DNA from: Candidatus Gugararchaeum adminiculabundum
Lineage (GTDB): Archaea; Micrarchaeota; Micrarchaeia; Burarchaeales; Gugararchaeaceae
DNA length: 59,292 nucleotides
NCBI GenBank assembly: GCA_902384795.1
Contig: CABMDC010000021.1
Coordinates: forward strand, 1 to 59,292
Direction: 5' to 3'
The number at the start of each line of letters is the position of its first letter. The first letter of the stretch is position 1. Shown here piece after piece: positions 17,128 to 24,175 of this stretch. Made by a program: the position numbers and the translations under genes. The notes under the pieces are model-generated. The model was not told the DNA's origin, did no database searches, and worked only from the letters and a program-made list of their open reading frames with translations.

Positions 17128-17207
17128 AACCCCTACTCTCCCTTACGGGATTTTCATAGGGACGTAGCTAATCATTACTCATGGCGAATATTAAACAGTT
17201 TTCTAGC

Positions 17208-17930
17208 CTACTCCTTTTGCGCAAAAGTCAAGTATGCAGTATGAGTCAATCCAGTATTCTCCGGCCTGAACCCCTGCTCGCGCACCAGATATTCGCGCAC
17301 AATGCATTCAATGGTGAAAACATTCCTGAAGCCGGCGGCATTGCATGCTTTTGCAAACCGCTGCACCTGCTCCGCATGCGGCAAATAGCCCACAACAAAC
17401 CCGCCTGATTTCAGCGCGCCCGCTGCATGCACAACAACTTTATCAGAATCCGCCAAATCGAGCGTAATCAAATCAACTTCTTTTTCCTCGATTCCCTTGA
17501 AAATGTCCGCGTGCTTTATTTTCACATTTTTCAATTCGGCCCTTTTCACATTCGCCTTTGCCAGCTCGACAAAATCCTCGCGCCATTCATAGCTCACAAC
17601 CTTTTTGCAGATGTTCCCAAGCAAAACCGCCAGCCATCCGGAACCGGCTCCAGCGTCGACAGCAAGCGACTTTTTGGTGATTCCAGTGAGCGCGACAATC
17701 ATCCCAAAATCCTTGGGAAGGATGACCTGCGGCCCCCTTTTCAGTCGTTTTAACAGAGGAGAAAAAAGCATGGAGCTATTTGGCATAAGGTTCTTTATAA
17801 CTCGCACGCAGCCCTTTGCACAGCAAATACCACACTTCTGTTGCCTTTGGTCAACATCCGTGATTTTGGTTATTTTACACTTTTTGCAACTTTCCAGGGT
17901 TTGCCAATTTTCCCAACCCGTCATTTTCAA
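17208..17930 (-). CDS. tRNA (adenine-58-N1) methyltransferase-like protein (Trm61/TrmI family) with Cys-rich N-terminus
   Basis: A 240-residue protein. The Trm61/GCD14 signature LKRGPQVILPKD is at about 62-73, then the SAM motif AVDAGAGSGWLA and VSYEWREDF, so it belongs to enzymes that methylate N1 of adenine in the tRNA T-loop. The usual N-terminal beta-barrel domain of about 70 residues is missing. Instead the first 45 residues hold six cysteines, C15-x2-C18 and C33-x2-C36 plus C37 and C41, a zinc-ribbon-like pattern. An alternative is another Rossmann methyltransferase such as a CbiT-like enzyme, but the RGPQ block argues for Trm61. It lies next to a tRNA gene. Confidence 0.72.
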   Translation of the reverse strand: MKMTGWENWQTLESCKKCKITKITDVDQRQQKCGICCAKGCVRVIKNLMPNSSMLFSPLLKRLKRGPQVILPKDFGMIVALTGITKKSLAVDAGAGSGWLAVLLGNICKKVVSYEWREDFVELAKANVKRAELKNVKIKHADIFKGIEEKEVDLITLDLADSDKVVVHAAGALKSGGFVVGYLPHAEQVQRFAKACNAAGFRNVFTIECIVREYLVREQGFRPENTGLTHTAYLTFAQKE

Positions 17931-18032
17931 TTTTTCTGCAAAATATTTTCTACGAGGGAAAAAACATAGTTTTATTAGTCCGCACTGCGCATCTCTAAAT
18001 TAATGAAAACATCAAAAAACACAAAAAAACAC

Positions 18033-18049
18033 AATGTTTATAAAACATT
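18033..18049. promoter_or_regulatory. Perfect inverted repeat, possible operator
   Basis: AATGTTT-ATA-AAACATT, seven-base arms around three bases, lies in the 240-nt gap between the divergent methyltransferase (start 17930) and the repeat protein (start 18171). It overlaps a TATA-like TTTATAAAA. Its position suits a regulator-binding site, possibly for the repeat protein itself. Confidence 0.4.
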
Positions 18050-18091
18050 TATGACCAATAAGTGCAACAAAAGGTTTTTATAGAAGCAGCC

Positions 18092-18099
18092 TTATAAAT
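18092..18099 (+). promoter_or_regulatory. TATA box for the gene at 18171
   Basis: TTATAAAT would direct a transcript start near 18121, leaving a leader of about 50 nt that begins with the hairpin at 18122-18156. Confidence 0.5.
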
Positions 18100-18121
18100 A
18101 TACTAGTAGTTAATGGATAAT

Positions 18122-18156
18122 GAACCATCACGACCCATTTCCATGGGACGTGGTTC
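18122..18156 (+). promoter_or_regulatory. Leader hairpin upstream of the repeat protein
   Basis: GAACCA pairs TGGTTC, then after a three-base bulge CG pairs CG, and CCCAT pairs ATGGG around a TTCC loop. It fills most of the predicted 5' leader and ends 14 nt before the ATG, next to a GGGGATG ribosome-binding-like site. A role in translational control or mRNA stability is inferred. Confidence 0.45.
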
Positions 18157-18170
18157 GGGGATGAAACCCT

Positions 18171-18872
18171 ATGAAAATTGATGAAATTATAAGCAAAGTT
18201 GAAGCTCATAACGAGAAGGTGCTAAAGAAAGGGCGCAAGGTAGAGGAAGGAAAACTCTATTCCAAAATTGGCGAAGTAGTCAATGCCGCCCAGGCACTTC
18301 ACGACAGCGAGCAGCTCGAGAGGAAAGACCTCAAGAGGCTTGGTCTGCTCTCGCTGGATGAAGCCCACGGTGAACTCACCAAACGCGGAGTACCTATTTC
18401 CTTCCGTGCGTTCGGCGGCCGTGTGGAGAGAAAAACTATTCACTCTGCCAAGATCGGCGGAAAACGTGTTATCCCGAAAGTGGTTATCGACGATTTGGCA
18501 ACCCTGCATTCCAAGTATTACGGGGTGCGCGGAGCCTACGACGAGCTCAAGAAGCACGTGGATATCACCTATCGCGCTTTCATCGGGCGTATCGAGAAGA
18601 GATCTGTTCCTTCGGTCAAAATCGGAACCCAGAGATGGATTCCCAAGGCCGTTATTGAGGGTCTGGTACAGCTCCAAAAGGGCTATTATGACGTTTCTGA
18701 GGCAGTTGACGTGCTCCACGGAAAGGGCATTTCAATCAAGAGGAATGCCTTCGAGAGAAGGCTCGACAGGGGCAGGATTTCGCACAAGAAGTTCGGCGGG
18801 CGCAGGATGATCGCCAAGGACGTGCTGAATGGCCTTGTTTCCCAGGAACTCGAGAGACGAAACAGGGTTTAA
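18171..18872 (+). CDS. Three-repeat, basic HTH-like protein of unknown function
   Basis: A 233-residue basic protein. From about residue 57 it contains three tandem units of about 55 residues. Each has a helix, a short I-x-x-RAF turn, (G)R-(V/I/L)-(E/D)-(K/R), a lysine/glycine hairpin (KIGGKRVIPK, KIGTQRWIPK, KFGGRRMIAK), then a helix with V(I/L). This layout recalls winged helix-turn-helix domains of the MerR/excisionase type, so nucleic-acid binding is likely but not shown. The N-terminal 55 residues are helical and charged. It has its own TATA box, a leader hairpin and an upstream dyad, suggesting regulated expression. I do not recognise a named family. Confidence 0.68.
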   Translation: MKIDEIISKVEAHNEKVLKKGRKVEEGKLYSKIGEVVNAAQALHDSEQLERKDLKRLGLLSLDEAHGELTKRGVPISFRAFGGRVERKTIHSAKIGGKRVIPKVVIDDLATLHSKYYGVRGAYDELKKHVDITYRAFIGRIEKRSVPSVKIGTQRWIPKAVIEGLVQLQKGYYDVSEAVDVLHGKGISIKRNAFERRLDRGRISHKKFGGRRMIAKDVLNGLVSQELERRNRV

Positions 18873-18954
18873 GCCCAATTTGCTTCTTTTTTAGTTTTTT
18901 CAACCAGTAGCGAAGGCCAGTTAATCTCGTTAAAATCAGTCCTAACTCTAATCT

Positions 18955-20292
18955 CTAGTTCATCCCCGGCATGTTGAACTTTCCGCCCTTCATCATACCC
19001 TCTAATTTCTTCCTAAATCCTCTGTCTTTCTTGAACTTGCCGAGCATCTTTTCCACTCTCTCAAACTGGGTCAAAAATTCCTTCACATCCTCAGCCCTGG
19101 CCCCGCTCCCGGCCGCAATCCTGTCCATCCTTGACCTGCTTTTCCGGATGAGCGAAGCATCCTCCTTCTCAGCCGCAGTCATGGAGTTGATCATTGCCTC
19201 GTATTTCTTGAGCTTCTTCTCGCTCTGGTTCAGCATATCCTGGGGCAAATCATGGGCTCCCAGCATCGAGAATACGCCCTTCAAAGGTCCGAGCTTTTTA
19301 GCAGCCTTTAACTGGTCATAGAACAGCTTTATGGTGAACTTCTCCTGCATAAGGTCCTTTTCGCTTAATTTCTCCTCTTCAGCAATTTTCTTCACTTTTC
19401 CCATCAAAGCCTCAAGGTCCGGGAATCCCAGCAAATTTCCAACAAACCTCTTGGCATCAAACGCCTGCAATTCGTCCATTTTTTCCCCGGTTCCAATGAA
19501 TGCCACTGGCACTTTTGCCACATGCACAGCAGAGAGCGCTCCTCCTCCCTTCCCGCTCCCATCAATTTTTGTGATTATTACTCCTGTCAATTTCACTGCC
19601 TCGTCAAACTGCTTAGCTTGCTTTCCTGCCACCTGCCCCAAATCCGCGCTCACCACTAAATATTTCTCATCAGGCTTGAACTCGGCATTAATCTCGCGCA
19701 ATTGTTTCACCAGCTCCTCGTCAAACGCGCTTCTTCCGGCTGAGTCCAAAATAATGACATCATTCTGCTCCTGCAATTTCCTAATTCCATTCTTGCAAAT
19801 CTGGTGCGCATTCTTGTTCTCCTTTTCCCCGTAGAAATTCGCGCCTGATTTTTCAGCTAGAGTTCGCAATTGCTCATAGGCAGCAGGCCTGTCAGTGTCG
19901 CAGCAAATCAATCCCACAGAAAGCCCTTTCCCCTTGTAAAAATGCGCCAGCTTTCCAATAGTAGTAGTTTTCCCGCTTCCATACAACCCAAGCAAAAGAA
20001 TCCTCTGCTTCCCCAATTTCGGCTCGAATCTCTCGCCAAGGAATTGCGCCAGCTCGTCATAGACAACCTTGACCACATGCTCTTTTACGCTCGTTCCCCT
20101 GAGCTGCTTGGTATCCAGCGCTTTCACTTCAATTCGTTTGGTGAGCTCGAAAACCAGCTTCACATCCACGTCATTGGAAATGAGCGTGCGCTGGAGTTCC
20201 TTTACCAGCTCCTTCACTGCCTTTTCGTCTATAATAGCAGCGCCGGTGATTTTTGCCAGGGCGGTCCTCAGCCCCTTTCCCAGGTCCACCAT
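18955..20292 (-). CDS. srp54: Signal recognition particle subunit SRP54
   Basis: A 445-residue SRP GTPase that binds signal sequences and 7S RNA and targets ribosomes to the membrane via FtsY. The N domain leads to the G domain with P-loop LGLYGSGKTTT, CCDTDRPAA, DSAGRS (G3) and TKIDGSGKGGG (G4 and following loop). The methionine-rich M domain at the C-terminus contains the RNA-binding SRSRMDRIAAGSG and ends with MMKGGKFNMPGMN. Length is normal. Its receptor gene ftsY is 4 kb away at 24176. The gene is divergent from the tRNA-Ile. Confidence 0.97.
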   Translation of the reverse strand: MVDLGKGLRTALAKITGAAIIDEKAVKELVKELQRTLISNDVDVKLVFELTKRIEVKALDTKQLRGTSVKEHVVKVVYDELAQFLGERFEPKLGKQRILLLGLYGSGKTTTIGKLAHFYKGKGLSVGLICCDTDRPAAYEQLRTLAEKSGANFYGEKENKNAHQICKNGIRKLQEQNDVIILDSAGRSAFDEELVKQLREINAEFKPDEKYLVVSADLGQVAGKQAKQFDEAVKLTGVIITKIDGSGKGGGALSAVHVAKVPVAFIGTGEKMDELQAFDAKRFVGNLLGFPDLEALMGKVKKIAEEEKLSEKDLMQEKFTIKLFYDQLKAAKKLGPLKGVFSMLGAHDLPQDMLNQSEKKLKKYEAMINSMTAAEKEDASLIRKSRSRMDRIAAGSGARAEDVKEFLTQFERVEKMLGKFKKDRGFRKKLEGMMKGGKFNMPGMN

Positions 20293-20404
20293 ACACTGGT
20301 TTTCGAACCCAAAAGATAAAAGCCAAAACCTTTCGGGCGAGCCTGAATTTGTATTTAATTCTTGTGTACTAAAATCTATTCAGTGGGCCCGTAGCTCAGC
20401 CTGG

Positions 20405-20451
20405 TGAACTTTTAGCAAAAAGTTCAAACAAACCGCTAAATTTTCGGGCAA
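20405..20451 (+). other. Intron 1 of tRNA-Ile, in the D loop
   Basis: The 47-nt insert contains an 8-bp hairpin (GAACTTTT/AAAAGTTC). Exon GCCT can pair intron GGGC to form the central helix, with bulges GGT and AAT cut after the second base. The boundary is ambiguous by one T. Confidence 0.7.
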
Positions 20452-20469
20452 TAGAGCGGCAGTCTTATA

Positions 20470-20516
20470 TGACGGCGCGCGTACGCGCGCGTTGCTAACA
20501 GCTAAGGTGCTGAGAA
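20470..20516 (+). other. Intron 2 of tRNA-Ile, at canonical position 37/38
   Basis: A 47-nt insert with a GC-rich palindrome (GCGCGCGTACGCGCGC) forming its own stem. The bulge-helix-bulge with helix CTTA/TGAG defines both cuts. Confidence 0.78.
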
Positions 20517-20657
20517 AGCTGTAGGTCGCGAGTCCAAATCTCGCCGGGCCCACTTCTAGTTTTTAAAAAACGGAAAAAGCACGGGAAAACTTAAATACGA
20601 AATATCCCGCCCGCAAACCCCGTTCCCCTTTTTAATTTGCAATGCGAATCATTACCC

Positions 20658-20984
20658 ATGGCTCCAAGCAGGGAACGCTCCAAGCGCCCGGACAAGCTGA
20701 TGCAGCTCCTCCGCGAGCGCGTGGACATTCTTCACAAACTGGCGCGGGAATGCGTGAAAACCAACCCCCAGCGGGCGAAGCGCTATGTCTCCCTCGCCCG
20801 AAAGCTGTGCACCAGGTACAACCTCCGCCTCCCAAAAGACTTAAAAAGAAGTTTCTGTAAAAAGTGTTATACAATCTGGATTCCAGGCTATAACCTGAAC
20901 GTCAGGATTCGTTCTAAAGAAAAACTCGCGGAGTATTCGTGCTCCTGCGGGGCAATTTTTAGATTTCCAATAAAAAAGAGCTAG
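20658..20984 (+). CDS. rnp4: RNase P protein subunit Rpr2/Rpp21-like (RNP4)
   Basis: A basic protein of about 108 residues. An N-terminal helical region (ERVDILHKLARECVK) is followed by RYVSLARKLCTRYNLRLP and a zinc ribbon with FCKKC and a YSCSCG pair. This is the layout of archaeal Rpr2/Rpp21, which partners Rpp29 to help the RNase P RNA remove tRNA 5' leaders. An in-frame ATG at 20637 exists; I prefer 20658 (MAPSRER), where homology-like sequence starts. It heads a run of co-oriented translation genes and lies just after a tRNA gene. A TATA-like ACTTAAATAC is at about 20588-20597. Confidence 0.88.
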   Translation: MAPSRERSKRPDKLMQLLRERVDILHKLARECVKTNPQRAKRYVSLARKLCTRYNLRLPKDLKRSFCKKCYTIWIPGYNLNVRIRSKEKLAEYSCSCGAIFRFPIKKS

Positions 20985-20996
20985 GGTGCGTTATCT

Positions 20997-21425
20997 ATGA
21001 CCACAGTATTCGATGTAAAACCAAATGATCTATTAAAAGTAGCCGCGGTAAAGCTGCGCGAGATCGGGCTTCCCGAGCCGGCCTATGTCAAATTAGTAAA
21101 GACAGGCCCGCAGGCTGACCGTGCGCCATCGCAGCCAGACTTCTGGTACATCCGCTGCGCCTCGCTCCTGCGCCAGGTATATGTCAATGAGGGCCAGGGA
21201 GTCGGAGTCGCACGCCTAAGGACCCACTATGGCGGAAGGCAGAACAACGGTTCGGCTTCCGAGCACCACAGGGATTCGGGCGGCTCAATAATCCGCAGGG
21301 GTTTCCAGGCGCTGGAAAAACTCGGGCTGGTTGAGCACAAGAAAACCGGAAGAATAATCACTGCCAAGGGAAAGAAGCTGCTCGATTCAGCGGCCCAGGA
21401 AGCGGCCAAGGGCAAGGCAGCGTAA
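20997..21425 (+). CDS. rps19e: Ribosomal protein S19e
   Basis: A 142-residue small-subunit protein found in archaea and eukaryotes. Conserved S19e segments are the early VKPNDLLKVAAVKL, the central PDFWYIRCASLLRQVY, LRTHYGGRQNNG and the C-terminal IIRRGFQALEKLGLVEH. The C-terminal extension is alanine/lysine-rich. It starts 13 nt after rnp4 behind a GGTG site and is followed by pdcd5, a gene order conserved in many archaea. Confidence 0.97.
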   Translation: MTTVFDVKPNDLLKVAAVKLREIGLPEPAYVKLVKTGPQADRAPSQPDFWYIRCASLLRQVYVNEGQGVGVARLRTHYGGRQNNGSASEHHRDSGGSIIRRGFQALEKLGLVEHKKTGRIITAKGKKLLDSAAQEAAKGKAA

Positions 21426-21468
21426 GTTTCGCAATTCATTTGCGCATTCGCATTTCACGGGCGTTCGC

Positions 21469-21774
21469 ATGGACATGGAAGAACTGAGACGAAGGCGCAT
21501 GCAGCAAATCTCGGAAATGAGGCAACAGCAGCAACAGGAGGAACAGAAAAGGAACGCCATGCTCCAAACCCTGGAGCCGGATGCCTATGAGCGCCTGATG
21601 AACGTGCGCATAGCAAACGAGGATTTGTACAACCAGGTGGTTTCCACCATCGTTTACCTCATGAGGCAGGGAAATCTCAAGGGAAAGATAAGCAACGAGC
21701 AACTGAAGAAGGTTCTCGGGCAACTGAGCGCTTCGGGCGCAAAGGATTCAAAGATTGAATTCAAGCGGAAATAA
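21469..21774 (+). CDS. PDCD5-family DNA-binding protein
   Basis: A 101-residue protein with the N-terminal basic helix RRRRMQQISEM, a glutamine-rich stretch, and the compact core LEPDAYERLMNVRIANEDL and KISNEQLKKVLGQL typical of archaeal homologues of eukaryotic PDCD5/TFAR19. Its exact role in archaea is unsettled; double-stranded DNA binding is reported for relatives. It sits in its usual place between rps19e and rpl39e. A second ATG six bases downstream is also possible. Confidence 0.93.
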   Translation: MDMEELRRRRMQQISEMRQQQQQEEQKRNAMLQTLEPDAYERLMNVRIANEDLYNQVVSTIVYLMRQGNLKGKISNEQLKKVLGQLSASGAKDSKIEFKRK

Positions 21775-21815
21775 ATGAACGAAGCGAATGAAATGAACAT
21801 TGACGGGTGTTATTT

Positions 21816-21980
21816 ATGGGAAGCAGAAAATCACAGGCAAAAAAGGAAGTAATCTCCAAGAAGCTCAAGCAGAACAGGAGAATCCCGATTTTCGTTATTG
21901 CGAAAACAAACAGAAAGGTCACGCAGAATTCGGAGCGCAGGAACTGGCGCACGAAGAAGCTGAATATTGACGTTGATTAG
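21816..21980 (+). CDS. rpl39e: Ribosomal protein L39e
   Basis: A 54-residue, very basic protein reading MGSRKSQAKKEVI with the later IPIFVIAKTNRKVT and the conserved RRNWRTKKLNID end. L39e lines the ribosomal exit tunnel in archaea and eukaryotes. Family length is about 50 residues. It lies between pdcd5 and rpl31e, as in other archaea. Confidence 0.95.
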   Translation: MGSRKSQAKKEVISKKLKQNRRIPIFVIAKTNRKVTQNSERRNWRTKKLNIDVD

Positions 21981-22038
21981 ATAGTTTTAAGTTGAACAAA
22001 GCAGTTGAATTAAACGAATGAAAAATCAGGTGAACCCT

Positions 22039-22416
22039 ATGGCAGAAACTGAAAGAGTCTACACAATCCCGCTTGCAAAAACCTATGAAAAGCACGCAAG
22101 GAACAGGAGGGCGCTCTACGCAGTCAAATTCGTGCGCGCATTCCTCGCCCGCCACATGAAAGTGGCGCTGGACGAAGTGAAGATTTCCACGGCAGTCAAC
22201 CACGCTATTTTTGCCCGCGGAATCAAGGCGCCTCCGCGCAGGATAAAGCTCATGGCTTCCAAGGACAAGGTAGGCATGGTGCTGGCGCAGCTTTTGGAAG
22301 AAAAAGAGCCCAAGAAGGAAGACAAGAAAAAGGAAGCCAAAAAGGAAAAGCCAAAGGCAGCTCCGGCAAAAGAGGAAAAAAAGGAGAAAAAGTCCACGGC
22401 GCCTGAGAAGGCCTAA
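22039..22416 (+). CDS. rpl31e: Ribosomal protein L31e
   Basis: A protein of about 125 residues. ERVYTIPLAKTYE and the basic KHARNRRALYAVKFVRAFLA belong to the L31e fold near the tunnel exit. The family core ends near residue 85. A further tail of about 35 residues is nearly all Lys, Glu, Ala and Pro, which is longer than usual. ATG 22039 follows an AGGTGA site with proper spacing, so it is preferred over the in-frame ATG at 22018. Confidence 0.94.
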   Translation: MAETERVYTIPLAKTYEKHARNRRALYAVKFVRAFLARHMKVALDEVKISTAVNHAIFARGIKAPPRRIKLMASKDKVGMVLAQLLEEKEPKKEDKKKEAKKEKPKAAPAKEEKKEKKSTAPEKA

Positions 22417-22424
22417 GTGAGCCC

Positions 22425-23096
22425 ATGTTTTCCGCTTCTGCAACCAATGCAGGCAATCCCTTTATCGGCATGTACGCCTGCTCCAATAATTCCATAACCC
22501 TAGCTCCAAGGTACCTTCAGCCAAAATTTGAGGATGCGCTCAAGGTGCTTGGCACAAAAGTGATCCGCACTTCGGTATTCGATTCCGATCTCCTGGGAAT
22601 TTTCTGCGTAATGAATGAGAACGGGATTGCTCTTTCCGAGCTGGTTTCTTCGAGCGAATTGAAGCAGATAAAATCCCAGGCATCCGATCTCAACGTTACT
22701 ATCATAAGGGGAAGGTTCACGGCGCTCGGGAACAACGTGGCAGCCAATTCCCATGGCGCAATCGCAAACCCCGAGTTCTCCACCGGCGAGATAAAGAAAA
22801 TCTCCGACGCGCTGGGAGTGGAAGTTGTCCAGCTCGAGGTTGCCAAGCACAAGACAGTGGGCAGTGCAGTCATCGCAACTGAAAAGGGATTCATGGCGCA
22901 CAATGACGTTGAAGATGACGAGCTGAAGAAGTTGGAGAAAATCTTCAAGGTTGACGGAGGAATCGGCACCTGCAACATGGGCGTCTCCTACCCGCGAATA
23001 AGCCTGATCGCCAACTCCGAGGGCTTTATTTACGGGGCAAACACCAGCGGTTTTGAAACCTCGAGAATCGTGGAGGCATTGGGCTTCCTGGAATGA
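22425..23096 (+). CDS. eif6: Translation initiation factor aIF6
   Basis: A 223-residue ribosome anti-association factor that binds the large subunit near L23/L24 and keeps subunits apart. The pentein-fold repeats are visible, including GNPFIGMYACSNN near the start, LGNNVAANSHGAIANPEF, and GTCNMGVSYPRISLIANSEG. Length matches the family. It starts 8 nt after rpl31e and its end overlaps an ATG of the next frame (GAATGA). Confidence 0.97.
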   Translation: MFSASATNAGNPFIGMYACSNNSITLAPRYLQPKFEDALKVLGTKVIRTSVFDSDLLGIFCVMNENGIALSELVSSSELKQIKSQASDLNVTIIRGRFTALGNNVAANSHGAIANPEFSTGEIKKISDALGVEVVQLEVAKHKTVGSAVIATEKGFMAHNDVEDDELKKLEKIFKVDGGIGTCNMGVSYPRISLIANSEGFIYGANTSGFETSRIVEALGFLE

Positions 23097-23113
23097 AGAA
23101 CAAAGTGATGAAC

Positions 23114-23521
23114 ATGGCAGAAGAAAAAAAGGCTGAAGTGAAAGTGGCAGAAGAAAAAAAGGTTGAAATAAAATTAGAGGGAAAACCAACCATAACCTAC
23201 GATGATTTTTCAAAAGTTGATTTGCGCGTTGCATTAATTAAAAGTGCGGAAAAGGTTCCCAATGCAGACAAGCTGCTCAAACTGGAAATTGACGCAGGCG
23301 ATGCAACCGGCCCGCGCCAACTCGTTGCGGGAATAGCCACAAGCTATTCGCCTGAGCAGCTCATAGGAAAGAAAATCATTCTAGTGGCGAATCTCGCCCC
23401 AAGGAAAATCCGGGGGCTCGAATCCCAGGGAATGCTTCTGGCAGCAGACGCCGAAGGGGGACCTGTGCTTTTAACGATTGACGCGCAAAAAGATGTTCCA
23501 CAAGGGACAAAAATCATGTGA
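23114..23521 (+). CDS. tRNA-binding OB-fold protein (MetRS C-terminal domain/Trbp111/EMAP-II type)
   Basis: About 135 residues. A 30-residue Lys/Glu N-terminal tail precedes the OB domain: YDDFSKVDLRVALI, VPNADKLLKLEID, the GIATSYSPEQLIGK strand and ANLAPRKIRGLESQGMLL. This is the structure-specific tRNA-binding domain found at the C-terminus of methionyl-tRNA synthetase or as a free dimer. No catalytic domain is attached. It lies between eif6 and rplX, where I would normally expect the two to be adjacent. In-frame ATGs at 23093 and 23108 are alternative starts. It may act in trans with MetRS. Confidence 0.88.
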   Translation: MAEEKKAEVKVAEEKKVEIKLEGKPTITYDDFSKVDLRVALIKSAEKVPNADKLLKLEIDAGDATGPRQLVAGIATSYSPEQLIGKKIILVANLAPRKIRGLESQGMLLAADAEGGPVLLTIDAQKDVPQGTKIM

Positions 23522-23548
23522 AGTTTAGCATTAATTGAGGTGAATACA

Positions 23549-23725
23549 ATGGCAAAATTCGTTTTGACCGGGCAGGTAAAACTCGGCGCAAAAACCAGGA
23601 AATTCGAAAAGGAAATAGACGCCCTGAACGAGAACCTTGCAAAGGAAAGGCTCTACAGCGTGTTCGGCAGCGTTTACCGCGTAAAGCGCGCCAGGATAAA
23701 GATCGATTCGGTGCAAAAAGCCTAG
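23549..23725 (+). CDS. rplX: Ribosomal protein L18ae (LX)
   Basis: A 58-residue protein reading FVLTGQVKLGAKTRKFEKEI followed by KERLYSVFGSVYRVKRARI, the archaeal LX/L18ae fold, half the length of eukaryotic L18a. The start at 23549 is set by GAGGTGA seven nt upstream. It is followed directly by pfdA, the standard archaeal order. Confidence 0.95.
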   Translation: MAKFVLTGQVKLGAKTRKFEKEIDALNENLAKERLYSVFGSVYRVKRARIKIDSVQKA

Positions 23726-23733
23726 GTGAAAAC

Positions 23734-24159
23734 ATGGTCCAAGAAGAACGGGAAGAGCTAATGAGACTCGCCTATGAGGCGCAGGCGCTACAGCAGCAGC
23801 TTCAGGCGGTTTCCCAGCAGGTTTCCATGCTCCAGGCAAGTTCCAACGAGATAAGCAATGCCATCACAGGGCTCAAGAACCTGAAGAACGCGTCCAATTC
23901 CCTCATTCCAATCGGTTCGGGAATTTACCTCAAGGCAATCCAGGTCGACGCATCCAAGGTCCTGCTTCACGCAGGCTCGGAGGTATACACCGAAACAAGC
24001 GTGGAAGAGGCAGTGAAAATCCTGCAGGAAAGATTGACTGCCAATGAAAAGCTCAAGGACCGCATGCGCAACGGGGCCAATGAAATCTCCGGCAGGCTAA
24101 AGGCCATTGATGATAGCGCAAGGCAAATGATGAAAGGTATGAAAGAAGAACAAGAATAA
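23734..24159 (+). CDS. pfdA: Prefoldin alpha subunit
   Basis: A 141-residue coiled-coil protein: an N-terminal helix (RLAYEAQALQQQLQAVSQQ), a beta-hairpin core with LIPIGSGIYLKAI and VLLHAGSEVYTETSVEEA, and a C-terminal helix. Two alpha and four beta subunits form a jellyfish-shaped chaperone handing unfolded protein to the thermosome, whose gene is at the right end of this window. GGTGA lies before ATG 23734. It precedes ftsY. Confidence 0.94.
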   Translation: MVQEEREELMRLAYEAQALQQQLQAVSQQVSMLQASSNEISNAITGLKNLKNASNSLIPIGSGIYLKAIQVDASKVLLHAGSEVYTETSVEEAVKILQERLTANEKLKDRMRNGANEISGRLKAIDDSARQMMKGMKEEQE

Positions 24160-24175
24160 CGGAAGTTGTTTGGGA

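Larger units (their letters stand above)
20385..20552 (+). tRNA. tRNA-Ile (anticodon UAU) with two introns
   Basis: Acceptor GGGCCCG (20385-20391) pairs CGGGCCC (20545-20551) with discriminator A at 20552. The D stem is GCTC/GAGC, the anticodon stem GCAGT/GCTGT, the T arm GCGAG-TCCAAAT-CTCGC. Removing 20405-20451 restores the standard D loop AGCCTGGTAGAGC. Removing 20470-20516 gives a seven-base loop CT-TAT-AA, hence anticodon UAU. At the second site CTTA pairs TGAG between three-base bulges TAT and AAA, a textbook bulge-helix-bulge cut at 37/38. Position 55 is C rather than T. No CCA is encoded. Other splice choices give Leu or Ser anticodons incompatible with the short variable loop. Confidence 0.85.

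Noticed and set aside
18155-18175. Box C/D small RNA near GGGGATGAAACC
   Set aside because: Only a weak C-like box is seen and no D box (CTGA) or second pair at correct spacing. The stretch is better explained as a ribosome-binding region.
20474-20492. GC palindrome taken as a protein-binding operator or origin element
   Set aside because: It lies inside intron 2 of the tRNA-Ile, where it forms the intron stem.
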